Below, one piece after another: positions 13,478 to 23,686 of a stretch of DNA of 27,162 nt. Made by a program: the position numbers and the translations under genes. Position 1 is the first letter of the stretch. Every line of letters begins with the position of its first letter. The notes under the pieces were generated by a model. That model saw only the letters and a program-made list of their open reading frames with translations, was not told the origin of the DNA and searched no databases. The stretch is from Leptospira alstonii serovar Sichuan str. 79601 (GTDB lineage: Bacteria > Spirochaetota > Leptospiria > Leptospirales > Leptospiraceae), in contig NZ_ANIK01000035.1 of assembly GCF_000347175.1 (NCBI RefSeq), forward strand, positions 167,501 through 194,662. Reading direction: 5' to 3'.

Positions 13478-14026
13478 ATGTTTCGATACGCGTTCATTCT
13501 ATTCGGTTGTTTTTCTGTTTTTTGCTGCTGTTATGCGGTTTATATCAGAATCCCGTTCGAATTTTGCCTCGAAGACAAAATCATTCCTTGTATGAACGAG
13601 TTGGAGCCCCCATTCTCTTTACCGGTTTTTCTGCCGGTTTTGATTTTAGAAACTTTCGGTTATTCTTGGATCTTCGTTCCATTGAATTATTCGGTTTTAT
13701 TTCTTATGTCGATATTTCCGATTCTGCGAAAAAGGAATTTATCCGAAAAATCCTCGATTCCGAAACACACCTTGGTCTTTGCTAATCTCGTTTTTATACT
13801 TTCCGCGTTTTATTTCACTGTCCTTTGGAAAGCCGGCGTCGCCAATAGAGGCTATCCCTACATGAATCACGTCCTTTTCTTCTACGTCTTCGGTTGGATT
13901 CTGATCTTTTCGATTTATGTTTACAACCGAAAACGGAAGACCTTGATTTCCAATTACCTTTTCCACCTCCTGCTTTTTGTTTGGTTTTTGTGGAGAGCGT
14001 TTCCGTGGTTCTGGGGTGGCATATAG
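13478..14026 (+). CDS. Small integral membrane protein of unknown function
   Basis: I do not recognise a family for this 182-aa protein. It shows about five hydrophobic segments (roughly 4-24, 48-80, 94-116, 128-148 and 158-180). Between the first two is a short loop with two cysteines (FCLEDKIIPCMNE) that could form a disulphide. The end is aromatic-rich (WFLWRAFPWFWGGI). A 5'-truncated, frameshifted paralogue lies at 15414-15759, which supports this being a genuine gene. It starts 71 bases after the response regulator without a clear ribosome-binding site and may be read through from that operon. A terminator follows immediately. Confidence 0.72.
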   Translation: MFRYAFILFGCFSVFCCCYAVYIRIPFEFCLEDKIIPCMNELEPPFSLPVFLPVLILETFGYSWIFVPLNYSVLFLMSIFPILRKRNLSEKSSIPKHTLVFANLVFILSAFYFTVLWKAGVANRGYPYMNHVLFFYVFGWILIFSIYVYNRKRKTLISNYLFHLLLFVWFLWRAFPWFWGGI

Positions 14027-14053
14027 GCCTTGGGGCAAGGCTCTAAATTTTTT
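14026..14053 (+). terminator. Intrinsic terminator after the small membrane protein
   Basis: GCCTTG-GGG-CAAGGC (14027-14041) forms a compact 6-bp stem, extendable by one G-T pair, followed after six bases by six Ts (14048-14053). It touches the stop codon of the upstream gene. Confidence 0.75.
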
Positions 14054-14111
14054 CATCCTAATCCACGACCTTCGGTGAGCGGCGCTAATCCGTAATAAGT
14101 CGTAAAAAAAG

Positions 14112-14139
14112 TTGACCTTTTTAAATATTGTTGTATATT
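14112..14139 (+). promoter_or_regulatory. Sigma70-type promoter of the marR operon
   Basis: TTGACC (14112-14117) and TATATT (14134-14139) are separated by 16 bases. A start site about seven bases after the -10 box would fall near 14146, only a few bases before the ATG at 14150. No ribosome-binding site is visible, so the transcript is probably leaderless or nearly so. Confidence 0.72.
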
Positions 14140-14144
14140 ACAAC
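14130..14144. promoter_or_regulatory. Palindromic operator overlapping the -10 box
   Basis: GTTGTA-TAT-TACAAC is a perfect 6-bp inverted repeat with a 3-base centre that covers the -10 element of the marR promoter. Its size and AT-rich palindromic form match typical MarR-family operators, so autorepression by the gene product that follows is likely (inference). Confidence 0.68.
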
Positions 14145-14149
14145 TATAT

Positions 14150-14614
14150 ATGGACGAGTTTCAAATCGAAAACACATTGGGTTATCGGATCAATCGTTGT
14201 GGAATCGTGATCAAACAGGAATTACGACGTCGTTTTAACAAGAGAGGGTATTCCATTACTCCGGAAGAATGGATCATATTGAATCGACTCTGGGAAACGG
14301 ACGGACTGACACAAAATGAAATTTCACAAAAGACGATCAAAGATAAGACCACTGTTACCCGGTTCTTAAGCAAAATGGAAGAGGACGGTCTGATTCGAAG
14401 AAAATCTTCGAACCAAGACCGCCGAGTAAATCATATTCAACTTTCGACGAAAGGAAAAAAATTGAAGGATCAACTCATTCCCATCGCTCAAGAATTGCTG
14501 GAAGCCGCGACGGAGAAAATTTCCCCCGAACGCTTACTGGTAACCATTGAGACATTGAAGCAAATCGAATTGAATCTCTCAAACCAAGGAGTCTTTCAAG
14601 AATTGAAGGAGTGA
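14150..14614 (+). CDS. MarR-family transcriptional regulator
   Basis: This 154-aa winged-helix regulator has helix-turn-helix residues at about 60-85 (QNEISQKTIKDKTTVTRFLS) and a wing with the family-typical KMEEDGLIRRKSSNQDRRVNH and LSTKGK. MarR proteins act as dimers, usually repressing themselves and an adjacent gene until a small ligand releases them. A palindrome sits on its own -10 box. The ATG at 14150 is chosen because the predicted transcription start is only about four bases upstream and no Shine-Dalgarno sequence is present. The downstream HXXEE membrane gene is coupled to it and is the likely co-regulated target. Confidence 0.92.
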   Translation: MDEFQIENTLGYRINRCGIVIKQELRRRFNKRGYSITPEEWIILNRLWETDGLTQNEISQKTIKDKTTVTRFLSKMEEDGLIRRKSSNQDRRVNHIQLSTKGKKLKDQLIPIAQELLEAATEKISPERLLVTIETLKQIELNLSNQGVFQELKE

Positions 14615-14619
14615 AAACA

Positions 14620-15315
14620 ATGAACAATCAAAAGAAAATCGCGTTTATAAACGCGTTAGGCGCGCTTGCGTTTCTTATCTTTGCCTGCATTATGGGGTAT
14701 CGTAATATCGGATTACCACCCGTAATTATCATCGGCGGTTCGGGTACTATCGGATTCATTTTATGGTATCGTACATATCTATGGAATCCGATAGTACCGA
14801 AGGTGATATTGCCTCTATTCATGCTGACCGTAGCAGGTTTACAAATTCACTTGGTGGAAGAATACTTAACCGGTTTTGGTCCGGCAATGAGTCGATTGTT
14901 CGATATTTCTTGGACCGAAAAAAGTTTTCTGATGATCTTTGTTTTTATCGGGCCGATCGTATACACGTTAACGAGCCTGGGGCTTTTTTTTAAAGTGAGA
15001 ATCGCCGGATTTATCGCTTGGTTCATTTTTATCGGGCCGGGTTTTGCGGAATTCACACATTTCATTTTTCCCTTAATGGTTCCAGCTATCCAGCCTGAAA
15101 ATGCGGCAAATGTAGATATGATCGTGAGAGGGACGCTCGTAACCAATATGCCGAATTACTATTACGGAACCACAGGACATTATTACTTTTCCGGAATGTG
15201 GACAGCGATATTGCCCATGCTCCCCGGCGGGTATGCGATCATTCATCTGATTCGTGAAAGTAAAATCGCAAAACCTTGGGGAAAGATCATTGCCGAAAAA
15301 CTAAAAAGTAATTGA
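14620..15315 (+). CDS. HXXEE-domain integral membrane protein
   Basis: This protein of about 231 aa has six or so membrane segments. It carries HLVEE (about residues 67-71, in QIHLVEEYLTGFG), the motif that names the HXXEE family, plus later polar residues in the membrane (EFTHFIFP; GHYYFSGMW). The biochemical function of the family is not known to me. ATG at 14620 is preferred because AAGGAG (14606-14611) lies eight bases upstream. GTG at 14611, which overlaps the marR stop, is the alternative. Either way translation is close-coupled to marR, so control by that regulator is likely. Two hairpins follow the stop codon. Confidence 0.8.
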   Translation: MNNQKKIAFINALGALAFLIFACIMGYRNIGLPPVIIIGGSGTIGFILWYRTYLWNPIVPKVILPLFMLTVAGLQIHLVEEYLTGFGPAMSRLFDISWTEKSFLMIFVFIGPIVYTLTSLGLFFKVRIAGFIAWFIFIGPGFAEFTHFIFPLMVPAIQPENAANVDMIVRGTLVTNMPNYYYGTTGHYYFSGMWTAILPMLPGGYAIIHLIRESKIAKPWGKIIAEKLKSN

Positions 15316-15335
15316 GAATTCCTGTAAAGATACGA

Positions 15336-15416
15336 CACTATCCCCTTCGTGGAAGAAATCGAAGGAGATAGTGATACATTACGAGAAAATATTAAATTCT
15401 CGTAATGTTTTTTCCT
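15336..15416 (+). terminator. Tandem hairpins ending the marR operon
   Basis: The first hairpin pairs 15336-15349 with 15360-15373 (14 positions, one mismatch). The second pairs CATTACGAGAA (15377-15387) perfectly with 15397-15407 and runs into six Ts (15408-15413). The second has the form of an intrinsic terminator; the first may assist or be regulatory. Confidence 0.8.
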
Positions 15417-15759
15417 TTGACCTATTCACTTTTCTTTTTGATTTTAATGAGACCGGCCTTTCCAAAAAAAATTCGTCTCAAAACTTCTTAATTCCTAAAC
15501 TTTCCTTAGTGTCTGTGTTCTCCGTCTCACTTTTATCGAGCCTTTATCTGACGGTCGCCTGGAAATCGGGTATCCAATACCGAGGCGCCCATATATGATT
15601 TTCACGCTACTTTCAGGAACGGCGACTTGGATAACATTTATAATTCTTTATATTCTAAATAAAAAATATACATCCTTCCTTACAAATTATTTTTTTCATC
15701 TATTGTTTATGTTTTGGTTGGTCTGGGGATCCTTTCCTTGGCTCTGGGGAAGTTTTTAG
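15414..15759 (+). pseudogene. 5'-truncated, frameshifted paralogue of the 182-aa membrane protein
   Basis: Three consecutive frames align with the C-terminal two-thirds of the protein encoded at 13478-14026. PLTYSLFFLILM (from about 15414) matches PLNYSVLFLMSIF. After a frame change, SLYLTVAWKSGIQYRG matches AFYFTVLWKAGVANRG. After a one-base deletion near 15592, PYMIFTLLSGTATW continues to FHLLFMFWLVWGSFPWLWGSF, matching FHLLLFVWFLWRAFPWFWGGI. The N-terminal third is missing and the homology begins just after the marR-operon terminator. The gene is dead as it stands. Confidence 0.85.
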
Positions 15760-16132
15760 CAACTCAAAACCTTACCGCAAATTTAGCCGACAATCTCTTT
15801 CGAAAAAACCGCAGTTCATCCGAATACATACGGCGTTTTTATGCCGCTTTTTTAATTTCCTTCTTACAAGTTTCAAATCATTTCTTCCGCAAACTCATTC
15901 CTACACATATTTTTTCATCAAGTATCTTCTTTCCGTTTTCTTGTTTTATAACACATCCGACTCCCACAAGTAAGAAAGGCGTTTCATTTCGGCCAAACCG
16001 TCCCCTATGTCTCAAGGAACAAAAAATATATTACTTAAGCATCATATACTACGATGATATTTTTTTAATTTAATATTCTTTTTAAACAATCCATAGTAGA
16101 GTATACCGCATAAAAAGAAGGGAGAGTATAAC
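15760..16132 (+). other. Intergenic region upstream of the sphingomyelinase-like gene
   Basis: I see no gene here. A weak terminator-like hairpin, CGGCG (15831-15835) with TGCCG (15842-15846) followed by six Ts (15848-15853), lies in the first part. The end holds GGGAG at about 16119-16123, the ribosome-binding site for the next gene. The region is AT-rich, and TATACC at about 16099-16104 could be a -10 box, but I cannot assign a convincing -35. Confidence 0.5.
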
Positions 16133-18058
<1,926 letters not shown>

Positions 18059-18282
18059 ATTTTCTGAATCCATAAGGGGGCGTGATAAATCGCCTCCTTC
18101 CTATTTTTTGATTTTTCTTTTCGTTTCAAACAAACCGTCTTAGTTGAATTTTCCGCTTAACCTTTTGATTCTTACTGATACGAATGCGAGAAAGTTCAGG
18201 ACGGACTTCCCTAATTTGTAAAATTGAAATTAAGCGGAAAATAAAAATCGAACAATGCCGTTCAAAATATTATAATATCAAA

Positions 18283-18383
18283 AGAGTTGTTGAAAAATTC
18301 CGTAGTTCAGATTAACAAAGCTGCTTCAATCGCCGATTTCAATGAAACAGACAAAGATGGGGAATTAATTTTTCAACAGCTCT
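18283..18383. mobile_element. MITE-like element, copy 2 (inverted relative to copy 1)
   Basis: A 101-bp element with 17-bp terminal inverted repeats (18283-18299 and 18367-18383, one mismatch), flanked by AAA on both sides (18280-18282 and 18384-18386). Its reverse complement matches 229-329 with about nine differences by eye. AAA here equals TTT in the orientation of copy 1, so both copies show the same candidate 3-bp target duplication. Confidence 0.8.
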
Positions 18384-18418
18384 AAAGATTATCAAATATT
18401 TCTAATACGATTTGGGCG

Positions 18419-18640
18419 TTCCCGCCTCGTAATCTTAACGATGAAAAATACTTATTCGTTCAAGCGATGCGGTCGGGCTACTCCAGGTTCGGGCAGTCGC
18501 CCTCATCCCTCGCAAAAAATAGAATATAATAAAAATCTCAAATTTAAAATTGCTCGGGACGCTAACGCGCCTTTCATATCCCTAACGCAGCGACCCATAG
18601 GGAGCTGTGTTATTGAGCTCAGGGAGTAAAGCGGACGAAC
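18419..18640. repeat. Probable interspersed, structured non-coding repeat
   Basis: This stretch has strong local complementarity. TCCCTA pairs with TAGGGA (about 18579-18603), and CGCAGC with GCTGTG (about 18586-18609) allowing one wobble. CCCTAACGC-like and AGGGAG-like words recur. It reads like the dispersed non-coding sequence I associate from memory with Leptospira intergenic regions, but only one copy is present in this window, so the repeat status is unproven here. Confidence 0.4.
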
Positions 18641-18662
18641 GTTAAAACACGTTTAATCCAAT

Positions 18663-19756
<1,094 letters not shown>

Positions 19757-19954
19757 GAATAAAACATTACGTCATGTGAAATTTGGGGATCGATAATATT
19801 CTGGAAAAAATTAATTCTAAATCGAGGACAGACCTGGTCTAAATTTCAGATAGATTATTAAGAATGACTAAACAACATAATGACCGGATTTAATGCCGTC
19901 GAACTTATTAAGGGGCAAATTTGAGAATAAACATTTAAGTATCGGAATTGCAAA

Positions 19955-20515
19955 TTATGGAAAACTCTCTCTAATATTCTTCCACCAGGAAAAATATTCT
20001 GAATCCTTAGGGGGAGAATATTTTGCACATTTTTCGATTTTCACAATTATACTTTTAAGTATAACAGAATCTATATTGTTCTTATTCGCCCATTTATTGA
20101 GTAAAGCCTCAGTTGATAATATAATACCATCCTGGCATAAATTTTTAAAGAAATACGTAGCTTTTTTATCATCTGAAGCCATATTTAGTTTTCGAGAAAC
20201 CGCCAAAGCAATCGTATAAGCTTCTCCATCATCGACATCCGCTGATAAATCAATTACCATCTGCGCTTCATGATCTTCAATATGGAGAATAGCAATAGAA
20301 GCTGATTTTATTAAATGCGAAATATCTATCTTAACTTTTTCAATGACGTTATTCGCCTCTCGTAAAAAGTAATGCGCTTCTTTTTCGATAACAAAGGAAG
20401 CTATTGCAAATTTTAATCCAGAATTCATGACGATTTCATTCAACATATCAGAAGCCATAAAATTTATCAATATACAGGAGTCTAAGAGGAAAAGTGCCTT
20501 AGAATCTTCCGTCAT
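19955..20515 (-). CDS. PIN-like domain nuclease (candidate toxin)
   Basis: This 186-aa protein has the layout of PIN-domain metal-dependent ribonucleases: Asp12 in FLLDSCILINFM, acidic residues Glu44/Glu46 in FVIEKEAHYF, Asp95-Asp96 and Glu98 in VDDGEAYTIALA, and Asp115-Asp116 in ASDDKKATYF, which together would make the acidic metal site. It starts six bases after the XRE-ImmA gene, the last of four tightly packed genes. PIN nucleases next to XRE-ImmA regulators are a known toxin-antitoxin style arrangement, so it is the likely toxic effector of the cassette. Family assignment rests on motif spacing and could be wrong in detail. Confidence 0.75.
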   Translation of the reverse strand: MTEDSKALFLLDSCILINFMASDMLNEIVMNSGLKFAIASFVIEKEAHYFLREANNVIEKVKIDISHLIKSASIAILHIEDHEAQMVIDLSADVDDGEAYTIALAVSRKLNMASDDKKATYFFKNLCQDGIILSTEALLNKWANKNNIDSVILKSIIVKIEKCAKYSPPKDSEYFSWWKNIRESFP

Positions 20516-20521
20516 ATGGCC

Positions 20522-21688
20522 TTATGAAACCAAAAGGTCCTTGTCTATAAAATCGAACTCTCCTCTTTCAATTTTTCTTTCTTGCATAGCAAGAAAATCA
20601 CGAGTCTCTAATCTATCCATGTTAAGGTAATTAGAAATCTGCCCTTCAGAAAGATTTCCGTCACGATAAGCTCGCGTCGCCAAGGAGGTATATTTTCGAG
20701 AAAGGGTGGCATCATGCGATGGCAAATCAGAAAAGCCTAATTCTTCTTTCATCTTTTGAGGAGACACCTTACCAATACGTATTCGATCATAAGTTCCACC
20801 TGGCAAGAAGTTAAGAGATTCCAACCTTTCCGCAGTAGCTTGAAAAGAAGCCCCATAATAATTAGAAAGCTCCATAATATTTAGGGAAGTGAATTTGCCA
20901 TTTGCCTGTCGAGTCCTTTGAAAGAATTCAGCAATTCCATCTGAAGGTAAAAGAAATTCGATAGCGAATAAAGAAGCAAAAGATTCAGCTTCCACTTTCT
21001 TATAAATCTCATCCGTATCGACGGAAGTCCATCTACGATCTGCCAAATAATGCCCATACTCGTGGCATATCGTCATACGCCTTCGTTCTTCAGGGTGGTT
21101 CTTATTAACTAAGATAAATCCGCCAAAATTTTCCTCGAAAAAATAAGCACCGGAAACTTCCGATGGTAACTCAAGAAAGAAAATGACTAATTCCGCCTCT
21201 CTTTCCAAATAGTCTCGCAATAAAGGGAGAGGGGAATTCCCCAGACCAAGCCTCATTCTCTCCTTCACGCTGATACCTTTTGCAGCATCGCCCACAGATA
21301 AACCGGCTCGATTGTATTCTATATTCGAATTAGTTATTCTATTATATTTAGTTAATAGATAGCAGTAATTTTCACACAATTTTTGAAAATACAAAAGTTT
21401 GTCTTGGAATGAGTCGTCATTCGCATTAAATTTAGTGATATTTCGAAATTGTAAAGTTGAGGACGATATAATTCTTCGATCCGGCTGAAGGTCAGAAATC
21501 CTAACTCCTAAAATTTCCGAAAATTTCAGTAGTTCCTCTGCTTTTACAGCTCTCTCACCTTTTTCAATAGCAGTGATTGTAGTGCGGGCTACCCCAATAC
21601 GATTTGCCAATTCCTCTTGGGTTATCCCCGCCTTTTTTCTATATGCTTGTATCAAGTCATTGACAGTATACTTATCGGTCGCTTTCAA
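20522..21688 (-). CDS. XRE-type regulator fused to ImmA/IrrE metallopeptidase
   Basis: This 388-aa protein begins with an XRE helix-turn-helix (about 10-65, GITQEELANRIGVARTTITA) and has an ImmA/IrrE-type zinc peptidase domain (about 160-290) with HEYGH (209-213) and the third-ligand region EAESFASLFAIEFLLP (Glu233/Glu235). A C-terminal helical region ends at 388. Such proteins repress their own operon and cleave a repressor or antitoxin on a stress signal, or act as antitoxins. The TTG start at 21688 is favoured because CTCCTT on the plus strand (21695-21700, AAGGAG on the coding strand) lies six bases upstream and overlaps the stop of the QueC-like gene. It is probably the regulator of this cassette. 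Confidence 0.88.
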   Translation of the reverse strand: MKATDKYTVNDLIQAYRKKAGITQEELANRIGVARTTITAIEKGERAVKAEELLKFSEILGVRISDLQPDRRIISSSTLQFRNITKFNANDDSFQDKLLYFQKLCENYCYLLTKYNRITNSNIEYNRAGLSVGDAAKGISVKERMRLGLGNSPLPLLRDYLEREAELVIFFLELPSEVSGAYFFEENFGGFILVNKNHPEERRRMTICHEYGHYLADRRWTSVDTDEIYKKVEAESFASLFAIEFLLPSDGIAEFFQRTRQANGKFTSLNIMELSNYYGASFQATAERLESLNFLPGGTYDRIRIGKVSPQKMKEELGFSDLPSHDATLSRKYTSLATRAYRDGNLSEGQISNYLNMDRLETRDFLAMQERKIERGEFDFIDKDLLVS

Positions 21689-21698
21689 AACGAACTCC

Positions 21699-23027
21699 TT
21701 AGGGGATAGCTGATTGTTTATTAGAGCTCGTCATAAATTTTGAAAAGCTTCTCCATTCGTTAATTTGCGTAACAGCTAACTTTTCAAATTTCTGGTCGAA
21801 CTCTTCTCCAGAAATATTCCACTCTTTCATTATATGTCTTTTTGATTCGTAAATCAGAGAGTCCTGCTGGTAAATTTGATCGACTCCCTCCTTTACAAAC
21901 CGCGACCACAGATCTGCCTGATTTGTAAACTGATCGAAATGTCTCAATCGTTTTCCTTCCACTATTTGCGGAAACGAATATCGAGTTTGATCCACTAACC
22001 CTGCGCCAAATATCCCTTGCCTGCGTAAAAGACAAGAAGAGCAATATCCACATTGAGTAGGATAACCTTTTTGTCGATGGTGACTATCGCAACTGGTGCT
22101 TGATTTAACCAATGAGGAATGGATCAACATATCCCTCTTAAATACTTTACACATTTCTCCTTTCGTTGAAAATAAAAACGGGTTTAAAATTCTCATCTCC
22201 TTACCAATCAATTTGGAATAAAATTTAGAGACGATTGAAAGCGATAGAGGATTCGCGGTGAGGGAACGATCCCAATGCCCACTTCCGGGGAACGGAATAT
22301 TAAACGCACCAATTCCGTTTTCATATAAATATAGTGATTTCGAGTTAAGTAGATTAGAAGCATACAGTCCTTCAACGAGAAACAAAAGCCCGCGTATCCG
22401 AAATGAAGGATTCGGATATTTTTTAGGCATACCTTTTAACTGGTGAAAAATCCGATATCGCTCAATCTTGGAAATAGGATAAACTCTCTTTATTTCATTT
22501 CGCAAACTCTTTTGTTTACCGAAAGTTACATTTTGCGAACCCAACCCAATTAGCTCGTAGTTTTTATCAGGATTTTCTAAATATCGATTTAGCAAGCCTG
22601 AAAGAGAATCCAAACCACCACTCCAAAGACAAACTTCGACATCCTCATCTACTGATAGAAATCCTTGGTTCCCCTCTCTTACTGAAGAAATCTTGGATTG
22701 ATAAAAATTAAATTCATAGTTATTTGCACTGAACTGAGAGATTACGAATTTCAAATCATCAGTAATCTCAAAGTCTTGCCATTTTTCCAAGGTGCGAACG
22801 GGTAAAGAAATGCGAACATCAGTATTCTCCAATCGAGGAATCAGACGTTCAACAACCGAAACAATTCCAATAATATTACAAAGATCTATGCTAGTATCGC
22901 AAGGAAAAGCGCTTCTCCTATGTAGTTCAATACCATCAATTCTTCTAAACCTTATCGCCCGACCATTGTGTTCGATTTGAAACGAGGATTCTAAATTAGA
23001 AATTTCTTTAACAAAATATTCCTTCAT
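21699..23027 (-). CDS. QueC-like PP-loop ATPase with N-terminal extension
   Basis: This 442-aa protein has a PP-loop SGGLDS (136-141) and the zinc-binding cysteines characteristic of QueC: Cys313, then Cys326, Cys329 and Cys332 in QCGYCSSCLLRRQG. QueC makes preQ0 by ATP-dependent amidation and dehydration of 7-carboxy-7-deazaguanine. This protein, however, is about twice the usual length, with an N-terminal beta-rich domain (1-125) and a C-terminal helical extension (about 360-442). No other preQ0 pathway gene is nearby. QueC-like proteins of this enlarged kind occur in antiphage systems (QatC of QatABCD, and type IV CBASS). It sits five bases after the 189-aa gene and ten bases before the XRE-ImmA gene. 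Its substrate in this context is unknown. Confidence 0.85.
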   Translation of the reverse strand: MKEYFVKEISNLESSFQIEHNGRAIRFRRIDGIELHRRSAFPCDTSIDLCNIIGIVSVVERLIPRLENTDVRISLPVRTLEKWQDFEITDDLKFVISQFSANNYEFNFYQSKISSVREGNQGFLSVDEDVEVCLWSGGLDSLSGLLNRYLENPDKNYELIGLGSQNVTFGKQKSLRNEIKRVYPISKIERYRIFHQLKGMPKKYPNPSFRIRGLLFLVEGLYASNLLNSKSLYLYENGIGAFNIPFPGSGHWDRSLTANPLSLSIVSKFYSKLIGKEMRILNPFLFSTKGEMCKVFKRDMLIHSSLVKSSTSCDSHHRQKGYPTQCGYCSSCLLRRQGIFGAGLVDQTRYSFPQIVEGKRLRHFDQFTNQADLWSRFVKEGVDQIYQQDSLIYESKRHIMKEWNISGEEFDQKFEKLAVTQINEWRSFSKFMTSSNKQSAIP

Positions 23028-23032
23028 AAGTA

Positions 23033-23602
23033 TTACCCGGTTAGATCTTCATCGGAGCTTTGGATGCCGAATTCCTTATATACTCTTCTAAAAGGACCGA
23101 GGTCTTTCCACCAACCTAAGTTTTTCTTATAAACATCCTCTGGTATGAATTCAAATCGTAACTCTTTAGCTCTTTCTCTTAATTCTTTTGCCTCTTGGCG
23201 AAAAAGACATTCTTTTTGAAAGATAATCTCGAAAGCTTTTTCTTGAATTAAATCACCCCATTGTTCAACCGAATTAAAACTTTTAATATTTAGAACGATT
23301 CGGCAAGTTTCCATAATATAGTTACAGAACTTATCTTTAGCCCTATAGTATTTTGAAGAACGTTGATATTCGTATAAAACTTTGCTTATATCGGAGAGAT
23401 GGCGAATTGCAAAATCACTTTGAATAAAAGCTACAAATTCCCCGATCATGGAAAATGCTTTTCTATTTTTTTTAACTTGATTACTTAATCCGTGTTCCAG
23501 ATGAAATAAGGCCTGCTTGTGCAACCCCAATCTATAGTTTTGGATGGCATTTCTATAAGACGGCTTGAGCCCCCCTGGAACAATACTCTTGTCAGAATTC
23601 AT
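23033..23602 (-). CDS. Helical protein of unknown function, first gene of the cassette
   Basis: I do not recognise a family for this 189-aa protein. It reads as all-helical, with basic and aromatic residues, a Lys/Arg/Glu-rich helix at about 138-152 (RQEAKELRERAKELRFEF) and an aromatic C-terminal segment (NLGWWKDLGPFRRVYKEFG). There is no signal peptide, membrane segment or catalytic motif. A well-formed promoter lies just upstream, with the predicted transcription start about eight bases before the ATG and no ribosome-binding site, so the message may be leaderless. Being directly before the QueC-like gene suggests a partner or substrate role for that enzyme (inference). Confidence 0.78.
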   Translation of the reverse strand: MNSDKSIVPGGLKPSYRNAIQNYRLGLHKQALFHLEHGLSNQVKKNRKAFSMIGEFVAFIQSDFAIRHLSDISKVLYEYQRSSKYYRAKDKFCNYIMETCRIVLNIKSFNSVEQWGDLIQEKAFEIIFQKECLFRQEAKELRERAKELRFEFIPEDVYKKNLGWWKDLGPFRRVYKEFGIQSSDEDLTG

Positions 23603-23606
23603 AGCT

Positions 23607-23631
23607 TTATTGTCAGATTTTACAACAATAA
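23607..23631. promoter_or_regulatory. Candidate operator of the four-gene cassette
   Basis: TTATTGT (23607-23613) and ACAATAA (23625-23631) form a perfect 7-bp inverted repeat with an 11-base centre spanning the -10 box and the predicted start site. Its position suits repression by the cassette's XRE-ImmA protein (inference). Confidence 0.55.
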
Positions 23632-23645
23632 TCCTTCAAAGTCAA
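23617..23645 (-). promoter_or_regulatory. Sigma70-type promoter of the four-gene cassette
   Basis: On the minus strand TTGACT (23645-23640) and TAAAAT (23622-23617) are separated by exactly 17 bases. Transcription would start near 23610, about eight bases before the first ATG (23602). The four genes behind it have gaps of 5-10 bases and form one operon. Confidence 0.78.
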
Positions 23646-23686
23646 GCCCAAGTAGACTAATATGTTATTTTTTCTGACATTCACTT

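Larger units (their letters stand above)
18059..18662. other. Intergenic region with repeats, no supported gene
   Basis: This gap between the sphingomyelinase-like gene and the defence island contains the second MITE-like element (18283-18383) and a structured repeat-like stretch (about 18419-18640). A 62-codon frame inside the latter has low-complexity content and is not supported as a gene. I see no clear terminator directly after 18058. Confidence 0.6.

Noticed and set aside
15371..15598. 75-codon frame from GTG as an independent gene
   Set aside because: Its first codons are the marR-operon terminator hairpin and the rest is one frame of the decayed membrane-protein paralogue.
18441..18629. 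62-codon frame as a small gene
   Set aside because: No ribosome-binding site, odd composition, and it lies within a structured repeat-like non-coding stretch.
19955..23602. QatABCD or type IV CBASS
   Set aside because: Only the QueC-like member is shared; there is no QatA-type ATPase, TatD-like nuclease or cyclic-nucleotide synthase gene in the window.
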